DNA of 64,000 bases from Rhizohabitans arisaemae (GCF_025996515.1 NZ_BLRH01000021.1:1-64000), one strand, 5' to 3'. Counted from the first letter of the stretch, positions 29,130 through 37,932 are shown. Program-made: numbers and translations. Notes: generated by a model from the sequence alone, not told the origin.

Positions 29130-29978
29130 TCAGGCGAGCCTGTGGTGGCGGTTGGGCACCCGGTTCTTGGCGCAGCGGTTCTTGGCGGGGGCGGGTTCGA
29201 GGGGGATGGATCCCGGCCGTTCCCGCCTGCGGGTCGCGGTGAGCCGGGCGACCAGCACCGCGGAGAGGAGCAGCGCGGCGGTGAGCAGGGTGCCGACCAG
29301 GTCGTAGGGCTCGGGTTTCCCGCTTTTGACGACGGGGCCGCCGAATTCGGGCAGGTGGTGCGGGACCGGCCAGAGCAGGGGCAGGCGCGGGTTGTGCGGG
29401 TCCGCGCGGTCGCCTTCCCGGGGCTCCTCCGGGATCCGCTGCGTCGACCGTGCCGCGCGGACGGGTGGCCGGGGCCGGACGGCGGCCTCGTCGCCCGGGC
29501 CGGGGACGTCGTCCGGGGCGAGGTGCCCGAGGATGTCCAGGTCGGCGACGACCTCCGGCCGGTCGCAACGGTCCAACGTGAGGCAGGGGTCGGCCGGGAG
29601 CGTCTGCGGTTCCTCGCGGGACGGGCCGTTCCCCCGGGGCGGCGCCGACGGTTCCGGCGGCGCGGTCAGGTCGGCGGCGGTCTCCTCGGCGGTGTCCCGT
29701 CCGCTCTCGACGGTTTCGCCGGCGGTCTCGCCGGGGTCTTTTCCGGCCGGCCCGGTCCGGTTGGGGGTGAGGCCCTCGATCGCCCCGGTCACGGCGCCGG
29801 TGACCTCGTCCGTCACCTCGCACAGTCCCGAGGTGAGGTCCTCGAGGACACCGAGGATCCCGCCGAGGCCGGTGCACTCGGCCGCGTGCGCGGCGGTCCC
29901 CGGGAGAGCGGGTGCCGCCATGGTGATGACGAGCGCGCCCGCTGAGATCGCCAGAACGCGTCGTGGATTGCCGACCAT
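29130..29978 (-). CDS. secreted/membrane-anchored protein of unknown function
   Basis: This 282-residue protein begins with a signal peptide (VLAISAGALVITMAAPALPG, cleavage near AHAAE). A Pro/Glu-rich extracellular region contains a few cysteines (DPCLTLDRCDRPE). A single C-terminal membrane helix (LVGTLLTAALLLSAVLVARL) and a basic tail follow, a type I membrane topology. I recognise no family. ATG 29978 follows a GGGGGG stretch; a GTG immediately upstream (29981) is possible. It stands alone between the IS-like remnant and the aldo/keto reductase. Confidence 0.6.
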   Translation of the reverse strand: MVGNPRRVLAISAGALVITMAAPALPGTAAHAAECTGLGGILGVLEDLTSGLCEVTDEVTGAVTGAIEGLTPNRTGPAGKDPGETAGETVESGRDTAEETAADLTAPPEPSAPPRGNGPSREEPQTLPADPCLTLDRCDRPEVVADLDILGHLAPDDVPGPGDEAAVRPRPPVRAARSTQRIPEEPREGDRADPHNPRLPLLWPVPHHLPEFGGPVVKSGKPEPYDLVGTLLTAALLLSAVLVARLTATRRRERPGSIPLEPAPAKNRCAKNRVPNRHHRLA

Positions 29979-30091
29979 CACAAACCCCCCTGGCCGTCAG
30001 TGGTCATCATCCACTTTTATGGTCGTTCTCAGCTTTCAGGGAGAAAGAAGGGTTTCGGTATGGGAGCGTGATACGCGAGTCGGGCTCTCGA

Positions 30092-31042
30092 TTACTCGTC
30101 GTCGGTGGAGACGTCGTCGAGCGCCTCCCGGATCTCGTGGGGGAGGGTGAGCTCCTCCGCGCTGAGCGCGTCGGCGAGTTGCGCGGCCGTGCGGGCACCG
30201 ACGACGGCCGAGGCCACCCCGGGCTGATCCCGGACCCAGGCCAGGGCCACCGAGAGCGGCGATACGCCGAGCCCGTCGGCGGCCGTGGAGACCGACTCCA
30301 CGATGCGGCGGCACCGGTCGTCCAGATAAGGGCGGACGAACTCCGCGAAGTGCGGCGCGGCCGCCCGCGAGTCGGCCGGGATCCCGTTCCGGTACTTGCC
30401 GGTGAGCACGCCCCGGCCCAGCGGGGACCAGGCGATCAGCCCGACGCCCAGGTGCTCGGCCGCGGGGAGCATGTCCCGCTCCACCCCCCGCGCGAGCAGG
30501 GAGTACTCGACCTGGCTGCTCACGATCGGCACCCGGCACGCGTCGCCGCGCTGCCAGGTGGACGCGCACGCGAGCTGCCAGGCGGAGTAGTTGCAGACCC
30601 CGGCGTAGAGCGCCCGCCCGGAGGCCACGGCCGCGTCGACCGCGGCCAGGGACTCCTCCAGCGGGACGTCCTCGTCCCAGGCGTGCAGCTGCCACAGGTC
30701 CACGTAGTCGAGGCCGAGCCGCTCCAGGGAGGCGTCCAGCGCCGCCAGCAGATGTCGCCGGGAGGCGTCGCGGCTCCGGGGACCGTCCGGGTTGAGCGCC
30801 GCCTTGGTGGAGACGACCAGGTCGGAACGGGGGACGATCCCGCGGATGAGCCGGCCCAGGAGCCGCTCGCTGTCGCCCGCGGTGTACACGTCGGCGGTGT
30901 CGATCAAGGTCCCACCGGCCTCGGTGAAGGCCGTGAGCTGACTCGCGGCCTCCTCGGCGTCGGTGTCGCGGCCCCACGTCATCGTGCCGAGGCCAAGGCG
31001 TGAGACGGACAGCCCGCTCCGTCCGAGAAGTCGCTCATGCAT
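30092..31042 (-). CDS. aldo/keto reductase
   Basis: This 316-residue NADPH-dependent aldo/keto reductase starts MHERLLGRSGLSVSRLGLGT. The family's catalytic residues can be assigned: Asp and Tyr in LIDTADVYTAGDSE, Lys in VVSTKAALNP and His in DLWQLHAWDED. The NADPH-binding C-terminal segment SVALAWVRDQPGVASAVVGA is intact. The substrate is unknown. It is divergent from the histidine phosphatase gene at 31186, a neighbourhood often seen near the TIGR03843/mshC genes of actinobacteria. Confidence 0.9.
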   Translation of the reverse strand: MHERLLGRSGLSVSRLGLGTMTWGRDTDAEEAASQLTAFTEAGGTLIDTADVYTAGDSERLLGRLIRGIVPRSDLVVSTKAALNPDGPRSRDASRRHLLAALDASLERLGLDYVDLWQLHAWDEDVPLEESLAAVDAAVASGRALYAGVCNYSAWQLACASTWQRGDACRVPIVSSQVEYSLLARGVERDMLPAAEHLGVGLIAWSPLGRGVLTGKYRNGIPADSRAAAPHFAEFVRPYLDDRCRRIVESVSTAADGLGVSPLSVALAWVRDQPGVASAVVGARTAAQLADALSAEELTLPHEIREALDDVSTDDE

Positions 31043-31185
31043 GATCGGACCAGGTTACCCGCCGGGTCGGATCCGGTGGAGACTAGGCTGGCCTTCCGTT
31101 CGACCGGTCCGTCCCGCGCCCGGCCACCCCGCCCGGCCTCGGCGCGACCGCCGCACGGCGTCGGCCACCGAAGAGAAAGGCGCCC

Positions 31186-31872
31186 ATGACGACGCTCTTC
31201 CTCGTCCGCCACGGGCTCACCCCGATGACCGGGCCGCTCCTCGCCGGCCGGACTCCCGGGGTCCACCTGGACGAGCGCGGCGCGGAGCAGGCGCACGCGC
31301 TGTCGGTACGGCTGGCGCAGGTCACCCTGGACGCGATCGTCAGCAGCCCGCTCGACCGCTGCCTGGAGACCGTCCGGCCGGTCGCCGCCGGCCGGGAAGG
31401 GCTCGACGTCGTCGTGGACGAGCGGTTCCAGGAGTGCGGGTACGGGGAGTGGACGGGGCGCTCGCTGCGGGACCTCGCCGAGGAGCCGCTGTGGCGGGTC
31501 GTGCAGGCCCACCCCAGCGCGGCGGTCTTCCCCGGCGGGGAGTCCCTCGCCGGCGTGCAGCACCGCGCGGTCTCCGCCGTACGGGACTGGAACGCGCGGG
31601 TGGGCGAACGGGGCGTCTATCTGGTGTGCAGCCACGGTGACGTGGTCAAGGCGATCGTCGCGGACGCGCTCGGCCTCCATCTCGATCAGTTTCAGCGGAT
31701 CGCGGTCGACCCCGCCTCGATCACGGTGATCCGCTATACACCACTGCGGCCCTTTCTCCTGCGTCTCAACGACACCGGTAGAGGGTTTCCAGGGCGGCCG
31801 GATGAAGAAAACAGCCCCGGCGGCGACGCTCCGGTCGGCGGGGGCGGTGGAACTCCCGGGCCCGGGATATAA
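31186..31872 (+). CDS. histidine phosphatase family protein (MSMEG_4193 type)
   Basis: This 228-residue protein is a branch 1 histidine phosphatase of the actinobacterial TIGR03848 type. The phosphorylated histidine is in FLVRHGLTP and the second catalytic histidine in LVCSHGDVVKAI. Supporting arginines are in VSSPLDRCLETVRP. The last 30 residues are Gly/Pro-rich and probably disordered. It is the first gene of a tight three-gene set with DUF3090 (9-bp gap) and TIGR03843. The set is conserved in actinobacteria close to mshC but has no assigned pathway. Confidence 0.9.
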   Translation: MTTLFLVRHGLTPMTGPLLAGRTPGVHLDERGAEQAHALSVRLAQVTLDAIVSSPLDRCLETVRPVAAGREGLDVVVDERFQECGYGEWTGRSLRDLAEEPLWRVVQAHPSAAVFPGGESLAGVQHRAVSAVRDWNARVGERGVYLVCSHGDVVKAIVADALGLHLDQFQRIAVDPASITVIRYTPLRPFLLRLNDTGRGFPGRPDEENSPGGDAPVGGGGGTPGPGI

Positions 31873-31881
31873 GGTCGAGAC

Positions 31882-32433
31882 ATGCCGGTCTTCGACTACG
31901 ACCCACCCGAGCGGTTCGTGGCCGGTGCCGTCGGGCAGCCGGGTTCACGCGCCTTCTTTCTCCAGGCGCGTGCGGAGGGTCGGCTCACCACCGTGTCGCT
32001 GGAGAAGTTCCAGGTGGCGGTGCTCGCCGACCGGTTGGACGAGCTCCTGGACGAGGTGCTGAGGCGGAGCGGGGGCATCGCGCCCGTGCCCGCCGTCGCC
32101 CCGCCCGACCTGGCCGACGAGGCCCCGCTCGACCAGCCGATCATGGAGGATTTCCGGGTCGGCACGATGGCGCTCGCCTGGGATCCGGACAGCGAACTGG
32201 TCATCATCGAAGCGCAGGCGATGGGGGAGGAGGAGGCCGGTGGGCTGCTCGGCGCCGGGGTCGAGGACCCGACGGTGCTGCGGGTGCGGATCACCCCCGC
32301 GGCGGCCCGCGCGTTCAGCAAGCGCGCGCTGGACCTGGTCTCCTCGGGGCGGCCGGCCTGCCCGCTGTGCAACCTCCCCATCGACCCGGACGGGCACGTG
32401 TGTCCCCGGCAGAACGGCAGCCGGGGGGCGTGA
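31882..32433 (+). CDS. DUF3090 (TIGR03847) conserved actinobacterial protein
   Basis: This 183-residue protein matches DUF3090. It begins MPVFDYDPPERFVAGAVGQP, has the SRAFFLQARAEG segment and ends with a CPLCNLPIDPDGHVCPR zinc-ribbon-like knuckle (three cysteines and a histidine). Function is unknown. It lies between the histidine phosphatase and the TIGR03843 protein, and the constant linkage of these three suggests they work together. Confidence 0.9.
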   Translation: MPVFDYDPPERFVAGAVGQPGSRAFFLQARAEGRLTTVSLEKFQVAVLADRLDELLDEVLRRSGGIAPVPAVAPPDLADEAPLDQPIMEDFRVGTMALAWDPDSELVIIEAQAMGEEEAGGLLGAGVEDPTVLRVRITPAAARAFSKRALDLVSSGRPACPLCNLPIDPDGHVCPRQNGSRGA

Positions 32434-32495
32434 GGTGACTGATGACGGCCGGACGGCCCCGCTCGGGGCGATCAGCCGCCGGGGGCGGAGGTGAT

Positions 32496-33248
32496 GTGAG
32501 CACCGGAGACTTCTCCGGATCCGAGTCGTACCTCACGGACGGGGACGCGCTGCGCCTGCTGGGCAACGGGCGCTTGGAGGTCGCCGGGCGGCTGGTCGAG
32601 GCGTCCAACCTGACCCTCTACTGCACGGTGACCCTGGAGGGGCGCTCGGCCGCCTGCGTCTACAAACCGGTCCGGGGTGAGCGGCCGCTCTGGGATTTCC
32701 CCGACGGCACCCTGGCCGCCCGGGAGGTCGCCGCGTACGAGGTGTCGGCGGCCACCGGCTGGCGGATCGTCCCGCCCACCGTCTACCGCGACGGCCCGTA
32801 CGGCCCCGGCATGTGCCAGCTGTGGGTGGAACCCAACCGGGAGGTGGACCTCGTCGCGCTGGTGCGCAGCCGCAACGACCCCGCGCTGCGGCGCATGGCG
32901 GTGTACGACGCCGTCGTCAACAACGCCGACCGCAAGGGCGGGCATCTGCTGCCCCTGCGGGACGGGCACATCTTCGGGGTGGACCACGGGGTCTGCTTCG
33001 CCGCGGAGGACAAACTCCGTACCGTCCTGTGGCAGTGGCGGGGCAAGCCGCTGCTGCGGGAGTCGGTCCGGGTCCTGGCCCGGCTGGAGCGCGACCTGGA
33101 CGACGGTCCGCTGGGCAGGCGCCTCCGCGAGCTGCTGACCTTGCGCGAGGTCACCGCCACGTGGGAGCGGGTACGGCGGCTGCTCGACACCGGGGTGCAC
33201 CCCGGTCCCTCGGGGGACTGGCCCGCGGTGCCCTGGCCGGCCATCTGA
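32496..33248 (+). CDS. TIGR03843 (SCO1664-type) conserved protein, kinase-like fold
   Basis: This 250-residue protein belongs to the SCO1664/TIGR03843 family of actinobacteria. Features such as CVYKPVRGERPLWDFPDGTL, AVYDAVVNNADRKGGHLLPL and FGVDHGVCFAAEDKLRTVLW are reminiscent of phosphatidylinositol 3/4-kinase-like and HipA-like folds (Lys, NNADRK catalytic-loop-like, DH/DxG-like). Biochemical activity is unproven. I chose GTG 32496 because GGCGGAGGTGAT precedes it; an upstream ATG (32442) adds a poorly conserved basic extension. It ends the three-gene set that elsewhere usually neighbours mshC directly. Confidence 0.85.
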   Translation: MSTGDFSGSESYLTDGDALRLLGNGRLEVAGRLVEASNLTLYCTVTLEGRSAACVYKPVRGERPLWDFPDGTLAAREVAAYEVSAATGWRIVPPTVYRDGPYGPGMCQLWVEPNREVDLVALVRSRNDPALRRMAVYDAVVNNADRKGGHLLPLRDGHIFGVDHGVCFAAEDKLRTVLWQWRGKPLLRESVRVLARLERDLDDGPLGRRLRELLTLREVTATWERVRRLLDTGVHPGPSGDWPAVPWPAI

Positions 33249-33355
33249 CGCGGCGCCCGCCGTATCCGCCGTACACGTTCCCTGCGGTGTCCGCCCTGCT
33301 TGCGCCGCACGCGCGAATCGGGCGTCCGCCCGGCAGTTCCGGGAGCCGGACGCGG

Positions 33356-33389
33356 GACCGGCCGGGGCGAGCGCTCGCCCCGGCCGGTC
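33356..33389. terminator. 34-bp perfect palindrome, bidirectional terminator
   Basis: GACCGGCCGGGGCGAGC (33356-33372) is followed immediately by its exact reverse complement (33373-33389). It lies between the convergent TIGR03843 gene and the snapalysin-like gene, where a shared terminator is expected. Confidence 0.6.
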
Positions 33390-33417
33390 GCGTTCCGCCT
33401 GACCCGAACAGGCGTGC

Positions 33418-33963
33418 TCAGCGGTTGACGTACTCCTTGTTGTACTCGATGCTCGGCGCCACCTGTCCGGCGAAGTACCGGTTGACCTCGGCGATCTCGG
33501 CGGCGTTGGGGTTGGGGTTGGTGCAGGAGGTACCCGCGCTGGAGCCCGACATCAGCTGGGAGCACAGGCCGGTCCGCCGATCGGGCATACCCAGGATGTG
33601 GCCGATCTCGTGCGTTCCGATGCGCAGGGCGTTGTGGCCCTGGCCGGTGGCCTGACGGCCCATCCAGATCCGGCCGCGGCCCAGACTCGTCGGCATCGCC
33701 CGCGGCCAGCCGTTGTCCACGTAGAACGTGATGTCGGCCGGGGATCCCGCGACGATCTGGACGTTGGTCACGCTGCTGTTCCAGATCTGCACGGCCTGGG
33801 CGATGACCGACCGGAACTCACCGGCCTGGCTGCTGTTGTACTTGAGCACCCGTACGGCGCCGCTGCTCGCCGACGCGGGGGACGCCGCGGCTCCGGTGCC
33901 CACCAGGAGGGACAGCCCGAGGGCGGCGGTCGCCGCGGTACGAAGGACGCTGCGTGTTCTCAA
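33418..33963 (-). CDS. snapalysin-type secreted zinc metalloprotease
   Basis: This 181-residue protein resembles the small extracellular M7 metalloproteases (snapalysin, SnpA) of streptomycetes. A signal peptide (AATAALGLSLLVGTGAAASP) precedes a catalytic domain with THEIGHILGMPD: His118, Glu119, His122 and Asp128 give the HExxHxxGxxD signature of the family. Two cysteines bracket the segment after the motif and could form a disulfide. I chose the TTG at 33963 because GAGGAGG sits 6 bp upstream. Its start overlaps the stop of the small upstream ORF (TTGA), indicating translational coupling. Confidence 0.85.
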   Translation of the reverse strand: MRTRSVLRTAATAALGLSLLVGTGAAASPASASSGAVRVLKYNSSQAGEFRSVIAQAVQIWNSSVTNVQIVAGSPADITFYVDNGWPRAMPTSLGRGRIWMGRQATGQGHNALRIGTHEIGHILGMPDRRTGLCSQLMSGSSAGTSCTNPNPNAAEIAEVNRYFAGQVAPSIEYNKEYVNR

Positions 33964-34301
33964 TGGGGCCTCCTCGGCCTTGTGGTGTCGCACGCGCGGT
34001 CACCGAGGTCGACGGTCGCCGCGCGCGGGGGGAACGACATGACGGCGAGGAGCTCGGTCGAGCCGCCTCGGCGTCGTCCGGCGGTCGCGGAGCCGGCCGG
34101 GGACGCGGGCCTGCGGGTCGGCCCGTCGTCCCGGTCGTCCGTGCGGTCGACCGCCGGGGTGGTGCGCCCGGATCCGTCGCGCGCGGATCCGGGGTGGAGA
34201 ACGCCGAGGTCTCCCCGGATCCCGGCCGACGGGGTCGCCGAGGCCGGGCCGTTGATCGGTCGCCGGTCGCCGACCCGCCGCCGTCCGATGGTGTGAGTCA
34301 T
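33960..34301 (-). CDS. small Arg-rich ORF coupled to the snapalysin-like gene
   Basis: This 113-codon frame begins at an ATG preceded by CGGAGGG at good spacing and is GC-rich at third positions. Its TGA overlaps the protease TTG (TTGA). The product (MTHTIGRRRVGDRRPINGPA at its start) is Arg/Pro/Asp-rich with no recognisable domain. It may be a real small protein or a leader that couples protease translation. Opposite-strand frames across the same stretch are also open, so coding status is uncertain. Confidence 0.4.
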   Translation of the reverse strand: MTHTIGRRRVGDRRPINGPASATPSAGIRGDLGVLHPGSARDGSGRTTPAVDRTDDRDDGPTRRPASPAGSATAGRRRGGSTELLAVMSFPPRAATVDLGDRACDTTRPRRPH

Positions 34302-34480
34302 TCGGGCCCTCCGTGGGGGGTGGGGACACGCTAACGGCCACGGGGCGCCCGCGGGGATCTCTCACTTCCCCCCTACCGCGGTGATATGGATGACGTCGGC
34401 CCCTGGGGTGGGGCCGGGGCCGAGTGCCGATTGGTATGCGAAAGAATCGGGGGAAATGTCCCGCCGCAACGGGGGTGCCG

Positions 34481-35221
34481 ATGTGTACCGTGATCGTGAG
34501 TGTCGAGCCCCATGCGGAGGTTCCGGTGCTGCTCGCCGGGGTCCGGGACGAGTTCCTCGGACGACCCTGGGCCGGTCCCGCGCGGCACTGGCCCCGGTGG
34601 CCGGGGCTCGTCGGCGGTCTTGACCGGCGGGCCGGGGGCACCTGGCTGGCCGTGGACCCGGGGCGGGACCGGGTGGCGGCCCTCCTCAACGGGCGCGGCG
34701 CCGACGCCCCGGCGCAGGGGCGCCGGTCCCGGGGGGACCTGGCCTTGCGGGCCGCCGCGGAGGGTGTCCTCCCGGACGGGGACCTGTCGGCCTACGACCC
34801 GTTCCATCTGCTGCTCGCGGACCGGTCGGGGGTACGGCTGTGCAGCTGGGACGGGGCCGGGCTCGCCGCGGCGGAGCTGCCGCCGGGCACCCACATGGTG
34901 GTCAACGGCGGCTGGGAACGCGAACCGGGGAACGAACGGGTGGCCTGGTTCCTGCCCCGTTTCGCCGGCGCCCGCCCGACCCCGGCCGTGCGCGGCGTCC
35001 CCGCCGACCAGTGGGGGAGATGGCTGACCCTCACCGGGGGCGACGGCCTGCCGCCGACCGACCCGCGTGCGCTGGTCGTCCGGCATGAGCTCGGCGACGG
35101 CTCGGTCTGGGGCACCGGCTCGATCAGCCTGGTCGCCCTCACCCCCGGCGGCGTCCGCTATGACTTCTGCCCCGACCCCGCCGACCCCGCCTCCTGGTAC
35201 CAGGTCGACACCGCCCCCTGA
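34481..35221 (+). CDS. NRDE/TANGO2-family protein
   Basis: This 246-residue protein begins MCTVIVSVEP and has the overall pattern of the TANGO2/NRDE family. The eponymous Asn-Arg-Asp-Glu motif reads VRDEF here, losing the asparagine. GGTWLAVDPGRDRVAALLN and HMVVNGGWEREPGNERV correspond to family core segments. The exact biochemical role of this family is unclear. ATG 34481 follows a weak GGGGG stretch. It converges on the lipoprotein gene at 35239. Confidence 0.7.
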   Translation: MCTVIVSVEPHAEVPVLLAGVRDEFLGRPWAGPARHWPRWPGLVGGLDRRAGGTWLAVDPGRDRVAALLNGRGADAPAQGRRSRGDLALRAAAEGVLPDGDLSAYDPFHLLLADRSGVRLCSWDGAGLAAAELPPGTHMVVNGGWEREPGNERVAWFLPRFAGARPTPAVRGVPADQWGRWLTLTGGDGLPPTDPRALVVRHELGDGSVWGTGSISLVALTPGGVRYDFCPDPADPASWYQVDTAP

Positions 35222-35238
35222 CGGCGGTCCGCCGGTGT

Positions 35239-35973
35239 TCAGCGGGGGCGGATCGCGGCCACGGGGGTGAGCCGGGCCTGGGTGGTGCGGTCGAAGTCGA
35301 CGACGGTGCCGGAGAGGAGCTCGGCGCGGCGCAGGCGGGCCCCGTGGTCCACCCAGTAGCGGATCGTGCCCAGGGAGGTGGGGGCCGCCACGTGGTACGG
35401 GACGGTGGTGGGGGTGTCCGGGATCCGGCCGGGGGCCGCCGGGCCGCGGAAGACGTCGACCTCCACCGGGCCCACCCGGTCGCTGCGGAGCCAGGCGGCG
35501 CCGGCCCGCCGCAGCAGGACCGGGTTCTCCGGCCGATCCGCGGCCAGGGAGAGCAGCACCAGGCCGAGCCGCTCCACCGCCTCGGCGAACTGGCCGGGTG
35601 CCGGGCTCAGCCGGTGCACCCGCCACCGGTCCTGGGGGGCAGGCAGCGGGGGTGCCCCTTTGACGGCGCCACGCCGTACCGCCACCAGTCCGGGGACCAT
35701 CTGCATCAGCCGGGGGTCGGCGCCGTCGACGGCGAGGTAGAGCAGGCGCTGCCGCCAGTCCACCCAGCCCCTGACCTCGTCGACGGAGTCTCCGGCGCGG
35801 ACCTGTGCGAAGACCGCCGCCACCTGGTCGGTCCGGTTGCCGAGGCGCATCGCGGAGAGCCGGGTGATCTCCGCCTCGGTGAGCGGGCGGGGCCGGTCGG
35901 CGGCTGCGCAGGCGGTCAAGGGCAGCGACAGGCTCAGGGCGAGCGCGGTCAGGCGACGGGTCAGGGTCTGCAC
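35239..35973 (-). CDS. lipoprotein of unknown function
   Basis: This 244-residue protein starts with a lipoprotein signal (LTALALSLSLPLTAC, then AAADRPR), so it is probably anchored on the outer face of the membrane. The remainder is a folded, mixed-charge domain with no motif I can name. It includes WVDWRQRLLYLAVDG and a late segment that mentions neither metal nor nucleotide signatures. It lies 17 bp from the convergent TANGO2-like gene. Confidence 0.65.
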   Translation of the reverse strand: MQTLTRRLTALALSLSLPLTACAAADRPRPLTEAEITRLSAMRLGNRTDQVAAVFAQVRAGDSVDEVRGWVDWRQRLLYLAVDGADPRLMQMVPGLVAVRRGAVKGAPPLPAPQDRWRVHRLSPAPGQFAEAVERLGLVLLSLAADRPENPVLLRRAGAAWLRSDRVGPVEVDVFRGPAAPGRIPDTPTTVPYHVAAPTSLGTIRYWVDHGARLRRAELLSGTVVDFDRTTQARLTPVAAIRPR

Positions 35974-36085
35974 GGCCCCATGGTCCTTCGCCGTCTCCGG
36001 CGGTGTCTCGGCGGACGCCGGACCCGGCCGAAGCCTTGACCTTCGCTTGGGGGTGGGGCCCGCGCCCCGGGTGCGGACATGCCGG

Positions 36086-36112
36086 GACCCGGGCTTGGTT
36101 CAAGCCCGGGTC
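36086..36112 (-). terminator. 12-bp perfect hairpin
   Basis: GACCCGGGCTTG (36086-36097), loop GTT, then the exact reverse complement (36101-36112). It lies just downstream of the minus-strand membrane protein gene (stop at 36164) and probably terminates it. Confidence 0.5.
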
Positions 36113-36163
36113 ACCTGGGGTACGGCTCACGCGGGGTGGGGCGTGCGCCGCACCCGGGTCCGG

Positions 36164-36541
36164 TCAGGCCGCCGCGGGGGCGAGGCGGCGCAGGCCGAGG
36201 TACTGCATCTCGGCGATGCCCGCGACGAGCAGGGCCTGGGCGACGATGAAGACGACGCCGAACGGGTTGGGGTCGATCCAGCCGGTGAACAGCAGGACGA
36301 TGCTGTCCACCGCCCAGAGGGCGTTGATCGCGATGATCGCGAGGACTCCGCCGCGCGGGGGTACCCGCCGGGAGGCCAGGTAACCGAGGAACGCGGCGAC
36401 GGGCAGCAGCACGACCCCGGCCCAGCGGACCAAGGGCACGGGCAGGTTCATCAGGTCACCCACCAGGCCGGCCGCGGCGATGAGCAGGACGCCGAAGGCG
36501 GCGCAGAGAAGCATGTCGATCTTGATGACTTTGGCGAGCAT
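36164..36541 (-). CDS. small four-helix membrane protein
   Basis: This 125-residue protein has four hydrophobic helices: MLLCAAFGVLLIAAAGLVGD, a second ending VAAFLGYLA, a third beginning VLAIIAINALWAVDSIVLLF, and a fourth VVFIVAQALLVAGIAEMQYL. A short tail follows. I recognise no functional motif. The start ATG at 36541 is preceded by GAAGGAGACAACG. A 59-bp gap separates it from the larger membrane protein upstream on the same strand, so both may be in one transcript. Confidence 0.6.
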   Translation of the reverse strand: MLAKVIKIDMLLCAAFGVLLIAAAGLVGDLMNLPVPLVRWAGVVLLPVAAFLGYLASRRVPPRGGVLAIIAINALWAVDSIVLLFTGWIDPNPFGVVFIVAQALLVAGIAEMQYLGLRRLAPAAA

Positions 36542-36600
36542 CGTTGTCTCCTTCCGACGCCCTCATCGGACCATCGGACCCACTGCCACCTGCAGACATG

Positions 36601-37932
36601 TCACTGCCATTCACTGCCAATTTCCTGCTTTTCCCGCGTTCGAAGATCGTCGGCGACGAGCTTGGCGGCGGCGTTCTGCCAGTTATAGAGCGTACGTTCG
36701 GGAACTTGGGTGACGAACCAGTCGAAGGCCTGACTTTCCACGGCGGTCAAACCGTGCTTGGTGGCCCCCGTCCGGTACGGCCGCAGGCCCGCCACATAGG
36801 GGAAGTAGAGGACGTTGTAGTAGCGCCACTCCTCGGAGGTGCCGAACTCGCCCTCCCGCGGCTTCAACCGGACGATGCTCTCCAGGAGCAGCTGCTTCAG
36901 TTCGGCCGCCCGGTCCAGCGGTTGCCCCGGGCCCCGGCCGCGCAGCCTCTCCTCGATCACCGGGAGGTTGACCAGCGGGCTGCTGGTCAGCTTGGCCAGG
37001 TCGCCGTAGGCGGCCAGCGCGCGCCGCGTCAGCCGTACGAACTCCCGCTCGTCCGCCGGGACGCCGTCCGCCCGGCGGGGCAGTGCGTCGGCCGACTCGC
37101 GGAGTTCGGCCCGTTCCTGGCGGATCGCGGCGTTCCCCGGGAAGGCCAGCCGGTCCAGCAGGCGGTGCAGCGGATCGGCGAGCGTCTGCACCGCGACGGC
37201 CGCCGCGACCACCCCGAACACCGCGGGGGCGGCCGAGGGGTTCAGCGCCGCCACCGCCAGCACCTGCCCGCCGAAGAGCACCCCGGCCACCACCGCCCCG
37301 AGCAGCGAACGGAACAGATCCCGCCAGAGCCGCTCGCCGGAGTCGAAGGCGCCGGACATCGACATGGCCACCCCGAGCAGCAGGATGTCCGGCGCGACCG
37401 ACAGGCGGACCAGCCATCCCGGCAGTCCACCCGGCAGCAGGAAGAGCACGCCCCCGAGCCCCGCGAACAGCGTCGCCACGGCGAGCAGCCACCACACCCG
37501 GGGCGGGCGGGCCCGGAACAGCAGCACCACGACCCCGATGAGCGGGGCGATCAGCAGCAGCGCCAGCGGGACGTACAACGGGTGGGGCTCGCCGAACAGC
37601 CCGCCGCTCGCGGTAACCGCGGCGAGCGCCACGACACCGGCGGGGAGGAGCCCGAACCGCCAGATCCGGTCCAGGGTCTCGGTTCCCGGCACCAGCGCCA
37701 GACACGCCCCCGTCCACAGCAGCAGCGGGAGCCCGAGCAGCATCGTCTCGGCGTATCCGAACACCGGGGAGGCCCCGGGGAGGTTCAGCCGCAGCCCTTC
37801 GGCGGCCAGCGCCAGCGCGTACAGCAGGATGCCCAGACCGGCCCGCGTCGCCGCCCGCTCACCGGCTCCGCGCAGGAGAACGTACAGCCCGAGCCACCAG
37901 GTGAATCCGAACATCACAGCGAACGCAGCCAC
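36601..37932 (-). CDS. polytopic membrane protein with a cytoplasmic C-terminal domain
   Basis: This 443-residue protein has about eight membrane helices in its first 245 residues, then a soluble domain of about 190 residues. The soluble part includes RLAFPGNAAIRQERAELRES and EWRYYNVLYFPYVAGLRPYR. It ends with VPERTLYNWQNAAAKLVADD, which resembles a helix-turn-helix recognition segment. No known family is evident to me. The layout (membrane sensor-like half, soluble domain) would suit signalling, but that is speculation. Confidence 0.6.
   Translation of the reverse strand: MAAFAVMFGFTWWLGLYVLLRGAGERAATRAGLGILLYALALAAEGLRLNLPGASPVFGYAETMLLGLPLLLWTGACLALVPGTETLDRIWRFGLLPAGVVALAAVTASGGLFGEPHPLYVPLALLLIAPLIGVVVLLFRARPPRVWWLLAVATLFAGLGGVLFLLPGGLPGWLVRLSVAPDILLLGVAMSMSGAFDSGERLWRDLFRSLLGAVVAGVLFGGQVLAVAALNPSAAPAVFGVVAAAVAVQTLADPLHRLLDRLAFPGNAAIRQERAELRESADALPRRADGVPADEREFVRLTRRALAAYGDLAKLTSSPLVNLPVIEERLRGRGPGQPLDRAAELKQLLLESIVRLKPREGEFGTSEEWRYYNVLYFPYVAGLRPYRTGATKHGLTAVESQAFDWFVTQVPERTLYNWQNAAAKLVADDLRTREKQEIGSEWQ

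Noticed and set aside
29008-29877. 289-codon minus-strand frame overlapping the secreted protein gene
   Set aside because: It lacks the signal peptide and membrane helix seen in the chosen frame and has shadow-type Arg/Gly/Pro composition.
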